DNA of 64,000 nt from DATEPR01 sp963780635 (lineage in GTDB: Bacteria > Actinomycetota > Actinomycetes > Mycobacteriales > Pseudonocardiaceae), in contig CAWACW010000024.1 of NCBI GenBank assembly GCA_963780635.1, forward strand, positions 186,001 through 250,000. The letters run 5' to 3'. The notes under the pieces are model-generated. The model saw only the letters and a program-made list of their open reading frames with translations, had not been told where the DNA came from and made no database searches. Below are positions 7,766-15,487 of this stretch, piece by piece. Position 1 is the stretch's first letter. Every line of letters starts with the position of its first letter. The translations under genes and the position numbers were made by a program.

Positions 7766-9138
7766 CCTCGCCCCATCGCCGGTTGCGGGTCTGGCAGGAG
7801 CGCCGGACCCGGCAGGCCGCGCGGCACTGGCGGGCCACCGACGCACTGCGCCGGGGTCTGGTGCTGGGCGTCGCGATGGTCGTCGTCGGGGCGGTCCTGC
7901 ACGAACTGGTGTTCGTGCTGCTCGGGGCGCCGCTGCTGATCAGCGCCGCGGTCGCGATGGCGTCACCGGTCGGCGGGAAGCCGTCGATCCGGGTCCGGCC
8001 GCTGCCGCGGACCGTGGAGAGCGGTGCGCGGGCCCGGCTGCTGGTCGACGTCGACCCGGGTGACGGGGCTGAACTGATCGCGATCCGGCTGCCCAGACCG
8101 ACCCGAACGGGCCCGGGGCCGGTCTACCTGCTGCCCGCGTCGGCCGGCACGCTCGCCACCCGGCTGCGCTGGGACGCGTGGGGCGACCGCGTGGACGTGC
8201 GGCCCGACCACCTGGTGGCAGGCGCGGACGGGCTGTTCACGTACGGGCCGGAACTGGGCGACGAGGGCAGGCGCGCGGTGCTCCCGCCGGTGCTGCCGAT
8301 GCCCGGCGGACCGCTCCCGCCCCGGTCCACCGGCCTGGTCGGCGCGCACCGGTCCCGGCGCCCCGGCGACGGCATCGAACTGCGGGACGTGCGGGCGTAC
8401 CAGCCGGGGGACCGGCTGCGCGGTGTCGACTGGCGGACCACGCTGCGGGCAGGCGCGGGGGTCACCGACGACGGGCTGGACACGCTGTACGTGCGGGAAC
8501 GGCACGCCGAGGCCGACGCGGACGTCGTGCTCGCGGTGGACACCCGGGTCGACGTCGACGCCGAGCTGGGCCAGTGGGCACGCGGTGAGGACGGCTCGTT
8601 CGTCCGGCCCGGCGGCACGCTGGACACCATGGCCGTCGCGGCCGCCACGATGGCCGCGAGCTACCTGCACCAGGGCGACCGGGTGAGCCTGGTCGATCTC
8701 GGCAGGCCACAGTTCAGCCTGCGTGCCGGCACCGGGAAGCGGCACCTGCTGCTGCTGCGGCACCGGTTGCTCGCGTGCGTGCGGGCCGCGGGCTGGGTGA
8801 GCAGGCCCGTGCTGCGCACCGAGCGGGTACCGCCTGGCGCGCTCGTCGTGGTGCTGTCGCCGTTCCTGGACGACGCCGTCGTCGAGCAGACCCTGCTCGC
8901 GGCCCGGCGCGGCAGCCTCGTCGTCGCGGTCGACGTGCTGCCCGGTCCACTCCGGCCGGACCCGGAGCACCGCTGGGGCGCGGTTGTGGCGAAGGTCATC
9001 GCGGCCGAACACGCCAACCGGCTGGCCGCGTTGCGGGCCCGCGGTGTGCCCGTCGTGTCCTGGGTGGACGGCAGCGAGATCATGGCGCTCCTGCGCAAGG
9101 CCGCCGCCCCGGGCCGCAGACCGGTGGGCCGCCGATGA
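7762..9138 (+). CDS. DUF58 domain protein, MoxR partner
   Basis: The 458-residue product has two membrane segments near the N-terminus (about 35-75) and the DUF58 signature RPGDGIELRDVRAYQPGDRL followed by RGVDWRTT (about 198-225), the start of a VWA-like metal-binding fold that extends to about 430. A DxDVVLAVDTR-like strand near 253 resembles the MIDAS beta-strand. DUF58 proteins accompany MoxR ATPases in bacteria, often with envelope or stress roles. The ATG overlaps the moxR stop (ATGA at 7762-7765) and the stop overlaps the next start. Confidence 0.9.
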   Translation: MTSPHRRLRVWQERRTRQAARHWRATDALRRGLVLGVAMVVVGAVLHELVFVLLGAPLLISAAVAMASPVGGKPSIRVRPLPRTVESGARARLLVDVDPGDGAELIAIRLPRPTRTGPGPVYLLPASAGTLATRLRWDAWGDRVDVRPDHLVAGADGLFTYGPELGDEGRRAVLPPVLPMPGGPLPPRSTGLVGAHRSRRPGDGIELRDVRAYQPGDRLRGVDWRTTLRAGAGVTDDGLDTLYVRERHAEADADVVLAVDTRVDVDAELGQWARGEDGSFVRPGGTLDTMAVAAATMAASYLHQGDRVSLVDLGRPQFSLRAGTGKRHLLLLRHRLLACVRAAGWVSRPVLRTERVPPGALVVVLSPFLDDAVVEQTLLAARRGSLVVAVDVLPGPLRPDPEHRWGAVVAKVIAAEHANRLAALRARGVPVVSWVDGSEIMALLRKAAAPGRRPVGRR

Positions 9139-9677
9139 GCGCCGGGGAACCGGGTGCGCCTGCCGCGCCGAGGATCGTCGAGCTCGGGTCGGGCTTGCCG
9201 GGCTGGACGTTGCGGTTGGCGTTGCTGCTGGCCGGGTGCGGCGCGACCGTGGCCGAGATGCACGACGGGGCCGTCGTCACGGTGTCGGTCGTGCTGTTCG
9301 TGCTGGCGGCCGTGACCACGCTCGCACCCGCGTCGCCCGCGCCTGCCATGTTCATCGTGGCCGCCGCGGTCGCGGTCGCCGTGGGGGGCAGCGACCCGCT
9401 TCGGCTCGTGGTGCTGCTGGAGATCCCGCTGCTGCACCTGCTGCACGTGCTCGCATCCCTTTCGGCACTCGTTCCGTTGCGGAGCGTGATCACCCCCTCG
9501 GCACTGCTGCGGCCCGCCCGCCGGTTCGTGGCCGTCCAGATCGGAGTGTTCGCGGTCGTCGGCATCGCTGAGATATTGCCCACTGGCCGAAACACCACAT
9601 TCGTCGAAGTCGTGGGTCTCGTCGCGGCCACCGGACTCGTGCTGATTGCCATCAAGCTGCTGACCAGGGCGAAATAG
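9135..9677 (+). CDS. Membrane protein ending the MoxR operon
   Basis: The 180-residue product is almost entirely hydrophobic, with about five predicted membrane helices (roughly 22-38, 42-60, 65-98, 125-145, 155-175) and short charged loops. It starts at an ATG overlapping the DUF58 stop (ATGA at 9135-9138) and is the last gene of the operon. No family motif was recognised. The position after DUF58 suggests an accessory membrane component, but that is inference. Confidence 0.75.
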   Translation: MSAGEPGAPAAPRIVELGSGLPGWTLRLALLLAGCGATVAEMHDGAVVTVSVVLFVLAAVTTLAPASPAPAMFIVAAAVAVAVGGSDPLRLVVLLEIPLLHLLHVLASLSALVPLRSVITPSALLRPARRFVAVQIGVFAVVGIAEILPTGRNTTFVEVVGLVAATGLVLIAIKLLTRAK

Positions 9678-9808
9678 AAGATCATTTCCAATGAGTGAGT
9701 GGCCTGCGTCACGGCGTCGATCTAGCTGGACAGTTCGATTCAGTTACCGCAGTCACACCGGCGCCGGGTGCCTCCCAAACCACTTCACAGCAGTGGGACC
9801 ATGGAGTC

Positions 9809-11134
9809 ATGGCCGCAGGAAAGTCACCAGCAACCCGGATTCTCATCCTGGGTGGCGGATACGTCGGGATGTACACCGCGTTGGGTTTGCAGAAGAAGCT
9901 GCGACTCAACGAGGCGTCCGTCACCGTGGTCGACCCGCAGCCGCACATGACCTACCAGCCGTTCCTGCCGGAGGCGGCAGCCGGCTCTATTGATCCACGG
10001 AGCGTAGTCGTCCCCCTGCGGACCACGCTTCGTCACTGCCACGTCGTCACGGCCCGTGTGCAGAAGATCGAGCACGCCCGCCGCCTGGTGACCGTCGAGG
10101 CGATCGACGGCCACATCGAGGAGATCGGCTACGACGTACTCGTCGTGGCGCTCGGCTCCGTCGCCCGGCTGCTGCCGATCCCGGGTCTGGCCGAGAACGG
10201 CATCTCCTTCAAGACCATTGGTGAGGCCATCTTCCTGCGCAACCAGGTGCTGTCCAGGATGGACCTGGCCGCCAGCACGCTCGATCCCGAACTGCGCAAG
10301 CGCCTGCTCACGTTCACCTTCGTGGGTGGCGGCTTCGCCGGTATCGAGTCGCTGGCCGAGGTCGAGGACATGGCCCGCTACGCCTCGCGCTACTTCGAGA
10401 ACATCGAGCCGGACGACATGCGCTGGGTGCTCATCGAGGCCGCCGGCCGGGTGCTGCCCGAGGTGCGCGACAGTCTCGGCGTGTGGACGGTGGAGCAGCT
10501 GGAGAAGCGCGGCATCGAGATCTACCTGTCCACCACGGCGAAGTCCTTCGAGAACGGCCACGTCGTCCTGTCCGACGGCACCGAGTTCGACAGCGACACG
10601 ATCGTCTGGAACGCCGGTGTGAAGGCGAATCCCGTGCTCGGCACCTCCGATCTGCCGCTGGACCAGCGCGGCCGGGTGATCTGCACGCCCGCGATGCAGG
10701 TCGAGGGCATGCCCGAGGTCTGGGCGGCGGGCGACTGCGCCGCGGTGCCCGACCTCTCGCGCATCGACGAGGACCCGAACGCGACGTGCGCGCCCAACGC
10801 GCAGCACGCCGTGCGCCAGTCCAAGCAGCTGTCGAAGAACATCATGGCGGCGATCCGCGGCGGCAAGCCGAAGAACTACTTCCACAAGAACGTGGGTTCG
10901 GTGGCCAGCCTCGGTGTCGGCAAGGGCGTGGCCGACACCTACAACATCAAGGTCAAGGGCTACCCGGCGTGGCTGATGCACCGCGCCTACCACGTGAGCC
11001 GCATGCCCACCTTCAACCGCAAGGTCCGCATCCAGCTCGACTGGCTGGTCAGCGGCCTGTTCAAGCGCGAAGTCGTGTCACTGGGCCAGATCAACGATCC
11101 GAAGGCCGACTTCGACCGCGCCTCCAGGACCTGA
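9809..11134 (+). CDS. ndh: Type II NADH dehydrogenase (NDH-2)
   Basis: The 441-residue flavoprotein has the N-terminal FAD loop LGGGYVGMY (about 13-21) and the second, NADH-binding loop VGGGFAGIES (about 170-179). The AAGDCAAVPD motif (near residue 310) is the second FAD-contact site of the pyridine nucleotide-disulfide oxidoreductase fold, and the C-terminal amphipathic region (WLMHRAYH) suits peripheral membrane binding. NDH-2 passes electrons from NADH to menaquinone without pumping protons. The ATG at 9809 is the first in-frame start compatible with the family's N-terminus. Monocistronic: a strong terminator follows 20 bases after the stop. Confidence 0.9.
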   Translation: MAAGKSPATRILILGGGYVGMYTALGLQKKLRLNEASVTVVDPQPHMTYQPFLPEAAAGSIDPRSVVVPLRTTLRHCHVVTARVQKIEHARRLVTVEAIDGHIEEIGYDVLVVALGSVARLLPIPGLAENGISFKTIGEAIFLRNQVLSRMDLAASTLDPELRKRLLTFTFVGGGFAGIESLAEVEDMARYASRYFENIEPDDMRWVLIEAAGRVLPEVRDSLGVWTVEQLEKRGIEIYLSTTAKSFENGHVVLSDGTEFDSDTIVWNAGVKANPVLGTSDLPLDQRGRVICTPAMQVEGMPEVWAAGDCAAVPDLSRIDEDPNATCAPNAQHAVRQSKQLSKNIMAAIRGGKPKNYFHKNVGSVASLGVGKGVADTYNIKVKGYPAWLMHRAYHVSRMPTFNRKVRIQLDWLVSGLFKREVVSLGQINDPKADFDRASRT

Positions 11135-11154
11135 TCCGTCGTGTTCACGGGCAC

Positions 11155-11189
11155 CCTCACCGACCGGCACCGCGTGCCGGTCGGTGAGG
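11155..11189 (+). terminator. Rho-independent-like terminator of ndh
   Basis: A perfect 16-bp stem (CCTCACCGACCGGCAC at 11155-11170 and its complement at 11174-11189) with a three-base loop follows the ndh stop by 20 bases. There is no U-tract, as is usual in high-GC actinobacteria. Confidence 0.85.
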
Positions 11190-11380
11190 CTGCTCTGTGC
11201 CGTGTGTGTCGCCCTCAGTCGCCGTGGTCGGTGCCGCTACCCGACCCGGATCGCTTAACCCCGTAGTGCGTACGGCCGGGCGTGGGTACGCCTGCGCCCG
11301 AATAGCCGTAACGCAACGCGTTCTCCGGCGATCAATTACGTAGTCGGTGTCGTCAGGACGGCATCGGCTGCCGTAGTGAC

Positions 11381-11438
11381 TTGACAGTACGTAACGTGAA
11401 CCAGAGACTACTCGTCGTAAGTCACCCGAAAGGGTGAC
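11381..11438 (+). promoter_or_regulatory. Candidate promoter and leader hairpin of the peptide/ATP-grasp pair
   Basis: A TTGACA hexamer (11381-11386) lies 78 bases before the peptide ATG, in a stretch of lower GC than its surroundings. A possible -10 (AGACTA, 11405-11410) is weak. Between it and the ribosome site is a perfect 7-bp hairpin with a GAAA tetraloop (GTCACCC-GAAA-GGGTGAC, 11421-11438). The hairpin could stabilise the transcript or control translation of the short ORF. The remaining 190 bases between the ndh terminator and this site show no gene. Confidence 0.35.
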
Positions 11439-11463
11439 TGGTGCGGACGAGGAACGAGGTGTC

Positions 11464-11586
11464 ATGTCGATCGAGGAACTGGCTGCGCAGCTGCGTAGCG
11501 GCGACATCTCCGACGACGCCTTCGCCGAGTACGCCGCCGAGTACGCCCAGGCTGAGCAGGTCTTCCAGAACAAGAAGGACGACTGA
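11464..11586 (+). CDS. Acidic 40-residue peptide, possible RiPP precursor
   Basis: An ATG with a GAGG site eight bases upstream opens a 40-codon frame. The peptide begins MSIEELAAQLRSGDISDDAF and continues as an Ala/Glu/Tyr/Gln-rich helix ending QNKKDD. It carries eleven acidic residues, two Ser and two Lys near its end, and no Cys. It lies directly before an ATP-grasp ligase in the same direction, with its TGA at 11584-11586 next to that gene's first possible starts. Ligases of the microviridin/graspetide type join Asp/Glu side chains to Ser, Thr or Lys in such small peptides. I do not recognise the peptide itself; a small regulatory or partner protein is the alternative. Confidence 0.6.
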   Translation: MSIEELAAQLRSGDISDDAFAEYAAEYAQAEQVFQNKKDD

Positions 11587-11629
11587 GCTGACCGATAATC
11601 AGCCCGTTTCGGCCCGACCGGACTCCATC

Positions 11630-12775
11630 GTGGAGCCCGGTGGTGGTGACCTGTCCGACGAGGGGCTGACCCGAACGCGGACCGTGACCGCCGCACCCAC
11701 CGCGCGGCCGAAGCCGCTGCTGCTGCGGGGCCAGGACTACGTCTTCCGCGCCCCGATCGCCGCGCTGGACTTCCAGGAGCGCGTGCACCGGCTCGGCCTG
11801 GTCGACGACGGTGACGGCGCACCCGAGCCGTGCGTGCTGGTACTCGCGCGGTCGGCGGACATGGAGATGAACGAGCTGTCCATCGCACTGGCCGAACGCG
11901 GCGTGCGGATGGCCAGGATCGACGTCGACCGCTGCCTGGACGTGTCGCTCACCGTCTACCCCGACCAGCCGCTGGTCGAGCTGGACCAGTGGATGCTGCG
12001 GCCGCTTCTGGTGTGGCGCAGGCATTTCGAGCTCGCCGCGCTGCCCGTGGACCCGGGCACACTGTACGGCGCGTACATCGTCGACCAGTGGCGCTCGGTC
12101 GCCGACTGGGTCACCAACCGGACCGACTGGTCGGGCGTGAACACGGCAGGCGGCCACCAACTGGACCGGCTGACCCAGCTCACCGACGCGGCGGCCTTCG
12201 GGCTCGCCGTGCCCAGGACCGTCGTCAGCACCCGGCCCGCCCGGCAGCGGCCCGGCGGTGGCAGCTGCATCGTGAAGTCCGCAGGTCGGCACCTCGTGGA
12301 ACCGTCGTCCGGCGTGCAGCACGGACTGTTCCCGCAGCCGCTGGACCCGAGGCTGGGCGGCGGCCAGCCGGAGCCGGCCCCGGTGATCGTGCAGCAGTAC
12401 CTGCCGTCGGATCACGAACTGCGCGTGTTCGTGGTGGGCGATCAGGTGATCGCCTATCGCGTCGACAAACGGAATCCGGCCCAACTGTGGGTTGATCCGG
12501 ACGCGGTCGAGGTACGCCAGGTGGCAGTGACGACCGCGCTGACAGACACGCTTCGTGCGCTGACCCGGTACTGGCGCCTGGACGTTGTGGCGTTCGATCT
12601 GTTGGTGCGTAGCGGTGCACCGGTGTTCCTGGAGGCGAACGTGAACTGCGACTGGCGGTGGTTCGAGCGCCGAGCCGGCAGGCCCGCGGTGTCCGCGGCC
12701 GTGGCGTCCTGGGTGGCGTCGCGGTTCGAGGAGTTACTCGGTTCGGCCGCCAGGCCCATCGCGCGGAGCCGCTGA
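11630..12775 (+). CDS. MvdD-like ATP-grasp ligase
   Basis: The protein is about 381 residues from the GTG at 11630; a CTG at 11588, two bases after the peptide stop and preceded by AAGGA, would add 14 residues and couple it to the peptide gene, and an in-frame GTG at 11441 would overlap the peptide. The N-terminal domain (CVLVLARSADMEMNELSIAL, then DVDRCLDVSLT and LVWRRHFE) resembles the pre-ATP-grasp domain of graspetide ligases such as MvdC/MvdD. The ATP-grasp domain shows SCIVKS, VQQYLPSDHELRVFV and the Mg-binding LEANVNCDWRWFERR. Known relatives make ester or amide cross-links in RiPP precursors or ligate amino acids (RimK). No transporter or protease is adjacent, so the product is unknown. 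Confidence 0.75.
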   Translation: MEPGGGDLSDEGLTRTRTVTAAPTARPKPLLLRGQDYVFRAPIAALDFQERVHRLGLVDDGDGAPEPCVLVLARSADMEMNELSIALAERGVRMARIDVDRCLDVSLTVYPDQPLVELDQWMLRPLLVWRRHFELAALPVDPGTLYGAYIVDQWRSVADWVTNRTDWSGVNTAGGHQLDRLTQLTDAAAFGLAVPRTVVSTRPARQRPGGGSCIVKSAGRHLVEPSSGVQHGLFPQPLDPRLGGGQPEPAPVIVQQYLPSDHELRVFVVGDQVIAYRVDKRNPAQLWVDPDAVEVRQVAVTTALTDTLRALTRYWRLDVVAFDLLVRSGAPVFLEANVNCDWRWFERRAGRPAVSAAVASWVASRFEELLGSAARPIARSR

Positions 12776-12896
12776 CCCACTCAGCGGCTGACCGGACGCA
12801 ACCGATTGCGCCGTGCGCGCGTGGGCATGCTCGGCCGCCCGGATGACTTCACCCATATCTACACACGATCGGGTGACAAACCCATAAGCTGCGCCT

Positions 12897-12970
12897 GCCC
12901 CCGTAGCCCAACAGGCAGAGGCATTCCCCTTAAAAGGGAAAGAGTGCCGGTTCAAATCCGGTCGGGGGCA
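12897..12970 (+). tRNA. tRNA with anticodon UAA and short variable arm
   Basis: A 74-base cloverleaf is clear: acceptor GCCCCCG (12897-12903) pairs with CGGGGGC (12963-12969), discriminator A; the anticodon stem TTCCC/GGGAA encloses loop CTTAAAA, with U33 at 12930 and anticodon UAA at 12931-12933; the T-arm is GCCGG-TTCAAAT-CCGGT. The CCA end is not encoded. UAA would read UUA (Leu), but bacterial leucine tRNAs are class II with a long variable arm, while this one has only five bases (AGAGT). The D-stem has one C-A mismatch. It may be a true but atypical tRNA, a mischarged or regulatory tRNA-like RNA, or a tRNA with an altered anticodon. Confidence 0.85.
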
Positions 12971-13025
12971 CTCTGTGTAACCACAACGCTCACACAACTC
13001 ACACGTCACGTAATACATCTGAAAC

Positions 13026-13051
13026 CGAATCCGGAACAGTGTTCGGATTCG
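13026..13051 (+). terminator. Hairpin after the tRNA gene
   Basis: CGAATCCGGAAC (13026-13037) pairs with GTTCGGATTCG (13041-13051) with a single bulged base and a three-base loop. It lies 55 bases after the tRNA and probably ends its transcript. Confidence 0.6.
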
Positions 13052-13055
13052 TCTG

Positions 13056-13625
13056 GTGCCGCGCGCCTACGACGAGCTGAGCACCGAGGCGTTGACCATC
13101 CCGTTCCGCGGCCGGTGCACCGAGCACCGCGACGAGCTGCCGTGGAGCTACCGGCAGTGGTCACCGAACGGCTGCCGCACGCGGAGTCGCTGCTGGACCT
13201 GGGCACCGGCGGCGATGAAATGCTGCGCCCCGCAGCCCCGCAGCCCCCGCAGCCCCGCTGGCCACCCAGACTGCGGCCACCGAGGGCTACCCCGCCGAAC
13301 GTGCCGGTCGCGCGGGACCGTCTGACCCCCTGGGCATCAAGGTCGCGGACATCACCGACGATCCGACGCTCCCGTGCCCGGCCGCCTCGTTCCAACTGGT
13401 CACCAGCAGACACCAGGCCGATGACCAGGCGGAAGTGCGCCGAGCACTCGCGTAGGGCGGGCCGTTCGTGACGCAGCAGGTCGGCGGCCGGGACCTCGCC
13501 GGGATCAACGAGGCACTGGGCGCGCTGGTCCTGTGCCTGCGCATCACGCCGTGGCAGGTGCCGGATTCGCAGTCGAGCGCTACGGCGAGCGACTATGCGC
13601 ACTCGGCGCCGACCTGCAAGGGGGC
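13056..13625 (+). pseudogene. Decayed class I SAM-dependent methyltransferase
   Basis: Pieces of one methyltransferase are readable in different frames: AYDELSTEALTIPF and LPWSYRQW (13059-13161), then ESLLDLGTGGDEML (motif I, near 13190), then PPNVPVARDRL (near 13300), LGIKVADITDDPTLPCP with SFQLVTSRH (motif II-III region, near 13340-13410), a stop after EVRRALA, then GGPFVTQQVGGRDLAGINEALGA (13460-13525). Intact actinobacterial homologues have all these in one frame of roughly 240-260 residues. At least three frameshifts and one stop codon are needed to explain the order, so the gene is dead. It lies just after the tRNA and next to the ATP-grasp gene. Confidence 0.8.
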
Positions 13626-13799
13626 AGGTCGCCGCGGGTGACCGCGGATCGAATCGCTCTGGTGGCATGACCACGTTGACCAGGCACTTTGTCAAATGAA
13701 TGCGAACTACCCGCGCGTTACGCTGTTCAGTAGTGACCTTTACGTGTCATCCTCGAGTATGGCGGTCGTTGGTGACCGCGGTGGCCGAGAGGGGGCACC

Positions 13800-14780
13800 A
13801 TGAGCGTCGAGGCGGTGGTGGACCAGCGCACCGAGGTCAGCCTGCGGGCGAGACTCACGTTCACGGCAGCCAGATTGATGCTGCGGCCCCTGCTCGCTCA
13901 CTGGCCGCTGAACATCTGGGGACTGCTCCCGTTGCCGCTGATCGAGGCGGCCGCGAGTCTGTTGCCGACGCCCAGCCAGGTGGAATACGAGCACGTGGAG
14001 TTCGCCGGGTTCACCGGCGAATGGGTGCGGCCGGCCGACGCCGGCGACGGTGTCGTTCTGTACTTCCACGGCGGGGCGTTCGTCACCTGCGGTGTGGCCA
14101 CCCATCGGCACGCGGTGTCGCGGATCGCCCAGGCGTGCGGGCTGCCAGTGCTGTCCGTCGCCTATCGGCAGTTGCCGATCGTTCGGTTGACCGGTTCCGT
14201 CGAGGACTGTGTGAGCGTGTACCGGGCGCTGCTGGAGTCGGGCGTCGACGCGGAGCGAATCGTGCTGGCGGGCGACTCGGCAGGCGGATACCTGGCGTTC
14301 GCGACGGCGCTGGCAGCGGCGGCGGAGGGCCTGCCGACGCCGTCGGGCATCGTGGCGCTGTCGCCATGGCTGGACTTCGACTGCGCAGCCAAGCTCGCCC
14401 ACCCCAACGCCGAGCGCGACGCCTATGCCCCCGCGAGCCGGTTGCCCGCGCTGGCGAGGCTGCTCGGCGTCGACCCCGCCGCGGATCCGAGGATGTCGGT
14501 GGTGAACGGCGACCTGCGCGACCTGCCACCCGTGCTGCTGATCGCCGCGGAGAGCGAGATGCTGCGCTGCGACGCCGAACTCATGGCCGAACGCCTGGCC
14601 GAGGCGGATGTCCCAGTCACGCTGCAGATCTGGACCGGCCAGGTGCACGCGTTCCCCGTGCTGGGCGACCTGCTCCCGGAGAGCACGGCGGCGATACGGG
14701 AAATAGGCGATTTCGTTCGCACCCTGCCCAGCAGGGCAGCCCGAGCAACCAGAGAGATTTCGGTCCTGGCAGCCGGCTGA
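13800..14780 (+). CDS. Alpha/beta hydrolase, hormone-sensitive lipase (HSL) type
   Basis: The 326-residue product has the HGGAF oxyanion motif (near 94-98), the nucleophile elbow AGDSAGG (near 158-164) and a C-terminal His in WTGQVHAFPVL, with the Asp expected in the PVLLIAAESEML region. This is the HSL/BD-FAE family of carboxylesterases acting on small acyl esters. The first 60 residues include a hydrophobic helix (WGLLPLPLIEAAASLL) that may serve as a lid or membrane contact. The ATG follows GAGAGGGGG. Monocistronic; a tandem-repeat array follows its stop. Confidence 0.9.
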   Translation: MSVEAVVDQRTEVSLRARLTFTAARLMLRPLLAHWPLNIWGLLPLPLIEAAASLLPTPSQVEYEHVEFAGFTGEWVRPADAGDGVVLYFHGGAFVTCGVATHRHAVSRIAQACGLPVLSVAYRQLPIVRLTGSVEDCVSVYRALLESGVDAERIVLAGDSAGGYLAFATALAAAAEGLPTPSGIVALSPWLDFDCAAKLAHPNAERDAYAPASRLPALARLLGVDPAADPRMSVVNGDLRDLPPVLLIAAESEMLRCDAELMAERLAEADVPVTLQIWTGQVHAFPVLGDLLPESTAAIREIGDFVRTLPSRAARATREISVLAAG

Positions 14781-14839
14781 GTGCCGCCTTCCGATAGATC
14801 GGACCCCGCGCGACCACGTCCCGGCCCTGCCCCCGCCGA

Positions 14840-15360
14840 CTTGACCATCGAGCGGTCCTGTCGCGCGGACGTGCGATCGAGCCGACCGCCGGGTGGTCGC
14901 CTGCCGAGGTTCTGCCGCTTGGTTTGACCGCTGGGTGGTCGTCCGGCGAGGTTGCGCGTGAGTTGACCGTCGAGTGGTGGCCTGGTGGGGTTGGGCGCTT
15001 GATTGAGTTGACCGTTGGGTGGTCGTCCGGCGAGGTTGGGCCTGAGTTGACCATCAAGCTGTCGCCCGGCGGGCTGGGCGGCTGAGTTGACCGCCAAGTG
15101 GTCGCCCGGCGAGCTTGGTGCCTGAGTTGACCGCCGAGTCGTGGCCTGGCGGGATTGAGGGCTTGAGTTGACCGTCGAGCGGTCGCTTCGTCGGCAGGGG
15201 ACTTGAGTCGGCCGTGCGGTAGTCGCTTGGCGCCCGGCCCTCGCCGACTTCGCCATTGAGCGGTCATGTGGCGTGGCTGGGACTGAGTTCGTCATCGAGC
15301 GGTCGCCTGGATGGGGTGAGACCCGGGGTCCTGCTGACTTGACCACCGAGTGGTCGTCTG
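14840..15360. repeat. Tandem array A, about 41-bp period, GACC-N7-GGTC core
   Basis: About 13 degenerate copies of a 17-bp word (consensus TTGACCGYCGAGTGGTCG) occur at 14842, 14883, 14925, 14964, 15009, 15049, 15088, 15128, 15169, 15208, 15248, 15289 and 15339, thus every 39-50 bp. The core is an interrupted dyad, GACC-N7-GGTC. The intervening 24 bp are also related (CCTGGCGAGGTTGGGCCTGAG). The period is not a multiple of three, so no protein repeat is preserved. It fills the space between two convergent genes; a run of GCACTGCGGCACTGC follows near 15390. No gene was recognised in 14781-15487. Confidence 0.8.
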
Positions 15361-15487
15361 GCGAAGTGCAGGACTCGAGTTGCACTGCGGCACTGCGGCA
15401 CTGCGGCACTGCACGGGTCACGACGGAACGACGGCCGAGCCTGGTCGCACGGAACGGCGGCCGGGTGTGGGTCGGCCGCCGGCGCCG

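Noticed and set aside
9824..10993. Long antisense frame opposite ndh
   Set aside because: A shadow of strong codon bias in ndh; the plus-strand gene is unambiguous.
12806..13471. ORF over the tRNA and methyltransferase relic as a protein
   Set aside because: It overlaps the tRNA gene and reads methyltransferase fragments only partly in frame.
14840..15360. CRISPR array, because of regular short repeats with spacers
   Set aside because: The repeats are degenerate, the intervening segments are related to one another, and no cas gene is near.
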